From the NCBI GenBank assembly GCA_963995505.1, contig OZ023190.1, positions 8,860,162 to 8,924,161 of the forward strand: DNA of 64,000 nucleotides, read 5' to 3'. Positions 56,626 through 64,000 of the stretch are shown in pieces. The notes beneath the pieces were generated by a model. That model had not been told where the DNA came from. It saw nothing but the letters and a program-made list of their open reading frames with translations, and made no database searches. The first letter of the stretch is position 1, and each line of letters opens with the position of its first letter. Made by a program: the position numbers and the translations under genes. The DNA comes from Hypericum androsaemum (taxonomy: Eukaryota > Streptophyta > Magnoliopsida > Malpighiales > Hypericaceae).

Positions 56626-57446
56626 TGATATGAATCTCAGCGGAAAAGACTCACAACTCGGACCGTTTGTTACTTCAGAATGGAACAGATCACAACTCAC
56701 AAAGAACTCACAAGAACTAAGGCGCGAAATTGAACCTTAACCCGCTGCAAGAGCTTCTGAACCTTGACCTAAGGTCGTATCACGCCACGAGCGGGGATGG
56801 ATGATCCGCTTGATAAGTGAAAGATAAATTCCAGCCAAGACGACTCACCAGCCTAAGCAAGAACAAACGAGTATCTAAACTCACAATTAGGCAATGCTAA
56901 GTAATTCTCCGAATTGTTATGTCTTTATTGAATGAGGATGCCTCTTTATATAGGCTCCATAAGTCTTACAATTTCCTAAACGAAAACTAACTCCTAATAA
57001 GGAGTTCAAGGCTGGCCAAAACTCTCCTTCCTAATTTAAAGGGATTTTGGCCAAATTATTCAACTAAGTAGGAAAACAAGCTAAACATAGATAACTAATA
57101 GAATATCTAGTAAATATCACGTCCTAAAACATAGTAGATGCAATTCCTAAAATTTAGGGACGCATGTCCAAGATAAGGTTGAAATTCACGTGCGCATGCA
57201 TCCAGGAGATTGCGTGCATCTCAAACTTCCCATTTAGCTTCCAAAACGTGCATGGGCCTCCCTTGGACTTCTTGGACGTCCTTGGTCCTCCACGCACTTG
57301 CTTGAGCCCAAACTTCTTGCATTAGTCCATTGAAGTCAGATTGCAACTTCCTAGCTCTTGCTCTTGTAATTGGCCCAATTGGAACTTGAACTTGCTGCGA
57401 GTCTACAAGCTTGATAGTAGGTGCGTCCTTAGGCTTGCTCACATCA
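56626..57446 (-). repeat. E7 5' LTR, 821 bp
   Basis: Differs from 50117-50937 at about six positions by eye. Flanked by TTTTC on both sides (56621-56625 and 57447-57451). Separated from the primer site by the satellite duplicate, so on its own it has the form of a solo LTR. Confidence 0.93.
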
Positions 57447-59950
57447 TTTTCCATGCCTTCTCTTGCCATTTCTTTCCTTTTTTTGTGTTATCTTGCCTTT
57501 TCTTGACTTATCTTACCTTTTCTTGCCTTATCTTACCTTTTCTGGCCTTATCTTGCCTTTTCATTCCTTATCTAGCCTTTTCATTTCTTACCTTGCCTTA
57601 TCTTGCCTTTTCATGCCTTCTCATGCCTTTTCTTGCCTTTTCCTTGCCTTTTCTTGCCTTATCTTTCCCATTTTTTCCATTTTCTTGATTTTTCCTTGCC
57701 TTATCTTGCCTTTTCTTTCCTTTTCTTACCTTCCTTGCCTTTCCTTGCTTTTTCTTGCATTTTCTTTCCTTTTCCTGCCTTTTCTTGCCTTTTCCTGCCT
57801 TATCTTGCCTTTTCTTACCTTTTCTTGCCTTTTCATTCAATTTCGTACCTTTTCTTGCCTTTCCTTTCCTTTGTTTTCCTTTTTCCTTTTCGTGCCTTTT
57901 CTTTGCATTTTCTTTCTTTATCTTACCTTTTCCTTGACTTTTCTTTCCTTTTCTTGCCTTATCTTGCCTTTTCTTTCCTTTTCTTGCCTTTTCTTTCCTT
58001 TTCCTTAACTTTTTGCTGCCTTTTCTTTCCTTTTCTTGCCTTTCCTTCCCTTTTTTTTCATTTTCTTGCCTTTTCTTGCCTTTTCATTGCATTTTCTTGC
58101 CTTATCTTTCCTTTTCTTGACTTATCTTGCATTTTTTTTTTACTTTTCTTACCTTTTCATTCCTTTTCCTTGCCTTTTCTTGCCTTATTTTGCCTTTCCC
58201 TGCCTTTTCCTTGCCTTTTCTTACCCTTTCTTTACTTTTCTTGCCTTATCTTTCCTTTTCCATGCCATTTCTTTCCTTTTCATGCCTTTTCTTGCCTTAT
58301 CTTTCCTTTTCTTGCCTTTTCCATGCCTTCTCTTGCCATTTCTTTCCTTTTCTTGTGTTATCTTGCCTTTTCTTGACTTATCTTACCTTTTCTTGCCTTT
58401 TCTTGCCTTATCTTGCCTTTTCTGGTTTTATCTTGCCTTTTCATTCCTTATCTTATCTTGCCTTTTCTTGCCTTTTCCTTGCCTTTTCTTGCCTTATCTT
58501 TCCCATTTATTCCAATTTCTTGCTTTTTCCTTGCCTTTTCTTGCCCTTTCTTTCCTTTTCTTGCCTTTTCTTGCCTTATCTTGCCTTTTCTTACCTTTTC
58601 TTACCTTTCCTTACATTTTCTTGCCTTTTCTTACCTTTTCCTGCCTTTTCTTGCTGAATCTTGCGTTATCTTGCCTCTTCTTACCTTTTCTTCCCTTTGC
58701 TTGCCTTTTCATTCCATTTCTTACATTTTCTTACCTTTTCTTTCCTTTTTTTCCTTTTTTTCCTTTTCGTGCCATTTCCTTGCATTTTCTTGCCTTATCT
58801 TGCCTATTCCTTGACTTTTCTTTCCTTTTTCTTGTCTTTTCTTGCCTTATCTTGCCTTTTCTTGCCTTATTTTTCCTTTTCTTGCCTAATCTTGCCTTTT
58901 CCTTACCTTTTCTTTCTTTTACTTGCCTTTTCTTTCCTTTTCTTACCCATCTTTCCTTATCATTTCTTTTCATTCATTTCCTTCCCTTTTCTTGCCTTTT
59001 CTTGCCTTATCTTACCTTTTCCTTGTCTTTTCTTTCCTTTTCTATCCTTTTCCTATCCTTATATTTCATTTTCTTTCCTTTTCTTTCCTTTTCATTCATT
59101 TCCTTTCCTTTTCTTGCCGTTCCTTGCCTTATCTTACCTTTTCCTTGTCTTTTCTTTCCTTTTCTATCCTTTTCCTTGCCTTTTCTTTCATTTTCTTTCC
59201 TTTTCTTGCCTTCCCTTGCCTTTGCTTTCCTTTTCCTTAATTTTCATTACTTTTCCTTGCCTTTTCTTTCATTTTCTTGCCTTTTCTTGCCTTTTCTTGC
59301 CTTTTCTTTCCTTTTCTTGCCTTTTCTTACCTTTTCTTGCCTTATCTTTCCTTTTCTATCCTTTTCTTGCCTTTTCATGCCTTTTCTTGCCATTTCTATC
59401 CTTTTCTTGCCTTTTCTTTCCTTTTCTTGCCTTTTCATGCCTTTTCATTCTTTTTCCTTGCCATTTCTTGCCATACCTTGCCTTTTCTTGCCTTTTCCTT
59501 GCCTTCTCTTTCCTTATCTTGCCTTTTCTTGCCACATCTTTCCTTTTCTTTCCTTTTTTTACCTTTCCTTCCTTTTTCTTACCTTATCTTGACTATACTT
59601 GCATTTTCTTGCCTTATCTTGCCTTGTCCTTGTCTTTTCTTTCCTTTTCTTGCCTTATCTTACCTTATCTTGCCTTTTCATTCCTTTTCCTTGCCTTTTC
59701 TTTTCCTTTTTCTTGCCTTTTCTTGGCTTTTCTATCCTTTTCTTACTGTTTCTTGCCTTTTCTCACTTTTCCTTGCCTTTTCATGCCTTCTCCATTCCTT
59801 TTCTTTCCTTATCTTGCCTTTTCCTTGCCTTATCTTTCCTTTTCTTGCATTTTTGTGCCTTTTCCTTGCCTTTTCGTGCCTTTTCTTTCCTTTTCTTGCC
59901 TTTTCTTTACTTTTACTTGCCTTTTCTAGCCTGATCTGTCCTTTGCTTGC
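57447..59950 (-). repeat. Satellite array between E7 and E8
   Basis: Decamer array with purines on -. It holds an internal duplication: the CCATGCCTTCTCTTGCC word and the following TGTGTTATCTTGCC occur at about 57451 and 58321. Long + strand ORFs (for example 58036-59592) are compositional. It ends at about 59950, where E8 integrase-side sequence begins at a shared CCTT. Confidence 0.94.
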
Positions 59951-62185
59951 CTTCATTACGAAAGAACTTACCAAATGCACTTCTTTCAGTGGATCTAGAC
60001 AACTCGCTAAAATCAACATCATCAACATACATGTCTTTAATGTGTTCAAAGCCAAGTAGTTTAGCATCAAGAGTTGAGATCAAGGCGTACCTTCGTGATA
60101 GTGCATCAGCCACTACGTTTTCCTTACCTTGCTTGTAGCGAATGACATAAGGAAATGTCTCAATGAATTCCACCCATCGTGCATGCCTCTTGTTCAGCTT
60201 GTGTTGCCCCTTTAAGTGCTTGAGTGACTCATGATCAGTGTGAATCACGAACTCCTTTGGCCACAAGTAATGCTGCCATGTCTCCAATGCTCGAACTAGT
60301 GCGTACAACTCCTTGTCATAGGTCGGGTAATTCAAGGTTGCACCACTTAGTTTCTCACTAAAGTATGCAATGGGTCTTCCTTCTTGCATAAGGACAGCTC
60401 CAATTCCTATACCAGAAGCATCACACTCTATTTCAAAAGTCTTAGAGAAATTAGGTAAAGCTAACAAGGGTGCATTAGTCAACTTCCCTTTTAGTAGTTG
60501 GAAGGCCTTCTCTTGAGCTTCTCCCCAAGTAAAGCCCACGTTCTTCTTGATGACTTCAGTTATGGGTGCGGCTATGCTACTAAAGTCCTTCACAAATCTC
60601 CTATAGAAACTAGCTAGTCCATGAAAGCTCCTAACATTAGCAACACTTGTAGGGCTTGGCCATTCACGGATAGCTCGGATCTTTTCTTCATCAACGTGTA
60701 TTCCGTTAGCTCCAACAACAAAACCCAAGAATACGAGCTTATCCGTACAAAAGGTACACTTCTTCAAGTTAGCAAACAATTGATCTTCTCTAAGTGCATC
60801 TAAGACAGATTTCAAATGTTCTAAATGATCCTCCATACTCTTGCTATAAATGAGTATATCATCAAAGTAAACAACCACAAATTTACCAATGAATGGACGT
60901 AGAACATGATTCATGAGTCGCATAAACGTGCTAGGTGCGTTGGACAAACCAAATGGCATGACCATCCACTCATACAACCCATACTTTGTTTTAAAAGCAG
61001 TCTTCCACTCATCTCCTTCTTTCATCCTAATTTGATGATAACCACTCTTCAAATCAATCTTAGAAAACATGCAAGAACCATGCAACTCATCTAACATGTC
61101 ATCTAAACGAGGAATAGGGTGACGATATTTTACCGTTATGTTGTTGACTGCTCGGCAATCAACACACATTCTCCATGATCCATCCTTCTTGGGCACAAGT
61201 AGGACTGGAACAGCACATGGACTCATGCTCTCTCTCACGTACCCTTTCTCCAATAGCTCGTTGACTTGCTTCTCAAGCTCCTTTGTTTCTTCAGGATTGC
61301 TTCTATATGCGGGACGGTTAGGTATGGCAGCTCCCGGAACAAAGTCTATTTGATGTTCAATCCCACGAATAGGTGGCAAACCAGGTGGTAGCTCGTCGGG
61401 AAAGACATCCTTGTAGGTACATGTGGTTCAAGCTCGTTAGTGTTTAAAAGCGCCTCTCTATACCGAAGTAAGATCATAGGCTTCTTTTTCAAGCATGCTT
61501 GCTTAATATCACTTGCTCCCACATAGTAACTCCTTTTCCAACTCTCGGTTTTTCCCTCATTGGCCGTTTTAATTTCTGTTTTTCTGGCTTCTTTTGTTTT
61601 CTCAATCTTTTCCTCTCCATTGGCCGTTTTTCTTATCTTTTTTTCGGCTTCTTCTCTCCTCTCAATCTTTTTCTTTTTGTCACGCTCTCTTTGCTCATCA
61701 CTTTCTTTTTGCAACTGTCGTTGATCTTCACAAACTTGTGATGGTGACAAGGGTGCCAAGGTGATTACTCTCTTCTTAAGTATAAATGAATATTTGTTGG
61801 TGTAGCCATCATGATGCACTTTCCTATCAAACTGCCATGGCCTTCCTAACAATAGATGACCAACTTGCATTGGTACAACATCACACAACACTTCATCCTC
61901 ATAGTTGCCAATGCGGAATGTTACCAATACTTGCTTCATCACTCGTACTTCTCCACTATCATTCAGCCATTGTAGTTTGTAAGGCTTAGGGTGTTTTCCA
62001 GTGAGTAACCCTAACTTCTCCACCATAGTAGTGCTTGCGACATTAGCACAACTTCCTCCATCTATGATGACACTACACACCTTGTCTTTGACATAGCACC
62101 TTGTGTGAAAAATATTTTCTCTTTGAGCCACATCATTTTCTTCTTTTACTTGCACATTCAATGCTCTTCTAGACACAAGAGTAAG
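59951..62185 (-). pseudogene. pol: E8: family-A pol fragment (protease, RT, RNase H)
   Basis: Internal piece of a family-A element on -, without LTRs in the window. From 62185 it covers the Gag end/protease ([11 protein letters not shown]), the charged linker, RT (YFDDILIYS) and RNase H with [11 protein letters not shown] intact, and stops in the KFFRNEG segment before the HHCC finger. A deletion of about 28 bp at 61413-61416 (between CTTGTAG and GTACATG, compared with E7) shifts the frame between protease and RT. The left end abuts satellite without an LTR, so the 3' half of the element was lost by deletion or rearrangement. The right end is interrupted by E9. Confidence 0.9.
62181..62185 (+). 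repeat. E9 target-site duplication, one side
   Basis: GTAAG next to the E9 3' LTR, within E8 protease-side sequence. The other copy lies beyond the window, so it is inferred. Confidence 0.6.
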
Positions 62186-62703
62186 TGATGTAGCGTAGCG
62201 GAAATAAGGTTATCCCTTAGGCTTTGGAATGGAATTTAACTAACTGAGGTCGAAGGTGGTACGAAACACGGATGGAGACTTCTATCAAACAACTCTCGTT
62301 GAAGATCAAAGCGGGTTTGTCGAGCAAACGGCCAGCTAGGGCAAAACGAAGGAACCATGCAAATCCATGCACGATCAATGTAAATCCAATTACGCTCACG
62401 GTAATTCAGGGAATGGTCTCTGCCTACATCCATTATTCGTCCACGAGAGTTACATATAGGAGGCGGAAATCCGGTGAGCTTTAGGGAGGAGTTAAGATGA
62501 GCCTCCTCAGCTAAACAACGTCCACTTTAACCTCCTAATAAGTGGCATTAACGAGCCTTATTACAACCCCGGAAATGAAGGCAGAAATAAATAAGCACCT
62601 CGGACAGTTTCAAACGCAAATAACGAGAGTAAATGCAAATAACGAGCTGGTCCTTGCACGCCTTCATGCAGAATTAATGGATGCCGTGGATGTTCCTACA
62701 TCA
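62186..62703 (-). repeat. E9 3' LTR, 518 bp
   Basis: Bounded by TGATGTAGG at 62703 (read on -) and CTACATCA at 62186, i.e. TG...CA. Small open frames inside (62217-62484) have no recognisable product. Confidence 0.9.
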
Positions 62704-63998
62704 TCCTCCTCTTCTTGAAAACGAGCTTGTCCACGAGCGGCCAACTTGGATGGTAGAGGGAAAGCGTCGAAGTATGGTGACAAGTCCTTGACATTGAACG
62801 TACGAGAGACGCCAAAGTCGGATGGCAAATCAACGACATAGGCATTATTATTCACACGCCTCAGAATTTGATAAGGCCCGAACTTACGGGCTTGCAACTT
62901 GCCTCCCAAGTTACTTGGCATTCGCTCCTTGCGAAAATGAACCATAACTTGCTCACCCGGCTGGAAAATTAGTTCTTTGCGGTGTGCATCAACTCGTGCC
63001 TTCTCCTTTTGGTAAGCATCCTCCAACTTCTGGCGCACCTGGTCAATGACTTGTTGAGCTTGTTCCGCAAAGGTTATAGCACTTGGATTGCCCGGTGAAG
63101 GCCTTGTCACCGTAGCAACATCCACAATGTGATTCGGCTCTTTTGTATACACCAAAGAGAATGGTGTCTTGCCAGTTATACGATGCGTAGCACCATTATA
63201 TGCGAACTCAGCAATCGGCAAGGCCAAGTCCCATTGTCTTTTCTTCTCATGACAAAGACTACGAAGCATGCTGCCGAGGGTTCGGTTGGTCACCTCCGTT
63301 TGGCCATCGGTTTGGGGATGAGCCGTAGAGCTAAACTGCAAGGTAGCATCAAACATTTTCCACAATGTTTTCCAAAAACTTGCCAAGAATTTAACATCAC
63401 GATCTGAGACGATGGTCCTCGGAACTCCATGCAAGCGCACAACTTCTTTGAAAAACAACTTGGCCACACCATGTGCATCATTCGTCTTTCTACATGGCAC
63501 GAAGTGAGCCATTTTAGAGAGTCTATCAACAATGACAAAGATGGAATCAACTCCACGCGGTGTGCGGGGCAGACCTAGCACGAAGTCCATGCTAATGTCC
63601 TCCCAAATAGCTTTTGGAACAGGTAAAGGCATGTAGAGTCCCGTGTTGTGCACGGTGCCTTTGGTTTCTTGGCAGACAACGCAATGTTTCACCATATTTG
63701 CCACGTTCTTGCTCATTTTAGGCCAATAAAAATGAGAAGAATATGAGCTCAATGTCTTATCACGCCCAAGGTGCGCGGAAAGTCCTCCACCGTGCATCTC
63801 CCACATGAGTTGCTCACGTAGGGAAGTCCTTGGAATGCAAAGCTGTGCCCCCTTCATCAACAGACCTTCGTGCAAGAAGTAGTCATCTACGCCTTTTCCA
63901 TTCTTGCACTTCTCCCACAAATCACCGAAGTCCTCATCACCTTCGTATTACTCTTCCAAACACTCAAATGCGGTGATATAGCCACGCAACTCAACAAG
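62664..63998 (-). pseudogene. pol: E9 integrase and C-terminus, with a nonsense codon
   Basis: Reads on - from the end of RNase H (GYITAFECLEE) into a stop codon (TAA near 63947-63949), where relatives have an amino acid before YE. The frame is then open from 63946 to 62664. It contains the HHCC finger (CVVCQETKG), the integrase core ([29 protein letters not shown]), the GPYQILRRVNNNAY module and SRTFNVKDLSPYF, then an acidic end EEEDDVG. The last 13 or so codons lie in the 3' LTR. The upstream part is outside the window. Confidence 0.88.
62704..62716 (-). other. E9 polypurine tract
   Basis: AAGAAGAGGAGGA on - immediately before the 3' LTR; it lies inside the open reading frame. Confidence 0.88.
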
Positions 63999-64000
63999 CA

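Larger units (their letters stand above)
50117..57446 (-). mobile_element. E7: family-A (CRM-like) element with flank duplicated inside
   Basis: Read on -: 5' LTR 56626-57446, then about 600 bp of satellite (56028-56625), primer site 55996-56007, leader, gag-pol 55418-50712 and 3' LTR 50117-50937. Both LTRs are 821 bp and differ at about six positions by eye. Outer flanks are TTTTC on both sides (50112-50116 and 57447-57451), the expected 5-bp duplication although common in this array. The satellite between 5' LTR and primer site copies the left flank of the whole element. LTR type matches E4. Confidence 0.93.
62186..64000 (-). mobile_element. E9: family-B element, 3' part, running off the window
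   Basis: On - the window holds integrase sequence, the polypurine tract and the 518-bp 3' LTR, inserted in E8. The LTR starts TGATGTAGGAAC and ends GCTACATCA. The encoded protein is closest to E5 and E6, but the ORF runs into the LTR as in family A. The remainder lies beyond 64000. Confidence 0.92.

Overview
The window is repetitive plant DNA with no recognisable host gene, tRNA or rRNA. It consists of a decanucleotide satellite (consensus AAAAGGCAAG; common variants ATAAGGCAAG, AAAAGGAAAG and AAAAGGCATG) invaded by nested Ty3/gypsy LTR retrotransposons. The tRNA-iMet-type primer site TGGTATCAGAGC, the 5-bp target duplications, and the gag-PR-RT-RNaseH-IN order in one frame indicate an angiosperm nuclear genome. 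The species cannot be told from the sequence.

Two element families are present. Family A (LTRs of about 789, 805 and 821 bp) has one gag-pol frame that runs through the polypurine tract into the 3' LTR, where the LTR encodes a GPxTRARA-type tail. This matches the CR-motif tail of CRM-clade (centromeric) chromoviruses. Family B (LTRs of about 481, 518 and 521 bp; Gag starting MADPND in E5 and E6) is a second chromovirus-like lineage. CRM elements inside a short-period satellite suggest a centromeric or pericentromeric locus, which is inference.

Layout. 1-9971: satellite with the purine strand on +, carrying an internal segmental repeat of about 6 kb and a solo family-A LTR (8274-9062). 9972-23330: E1, a degenerate family-A element on -, split by E2 (14030-20863, +), an intact family-A element with apparently identical LTRs and an unbroken 1595-codon ORF. 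23331-37637: E3, a 5'-truncated family-A element on +, split by E4 (23835-30599, family A, +) and E5 (31315-36947, family B, +, with an abnormal 3' end). 37638-42850: satellite in the opposite orientation, pyrimidines on +. 42851-48402: E6, family B, +, young, one nonsense codon. 48403-50116: satellite. 50117-57446: E7, family A, -, with RNase H deleted in frame and a copy of its flanking satellite lying between 5' LTR and primer site. 57447-59950: satellite. 59951-62185: E8, a family-A internal fragment on -. 62186-64000: E9, family B, -, inserted in E8 and running off the window.

The most notable points are the phased-A-tract satellite, the inverted orientation of the two satellite halves around a truncated E1/E3 junction, two independent elements (E5, E7) with flank sequence duplicated between LTR and internal region, paralogous empty sites that confirm insertions, and one element (E2) that looks competent. 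Nucleotide differences quoted were counted by eye.
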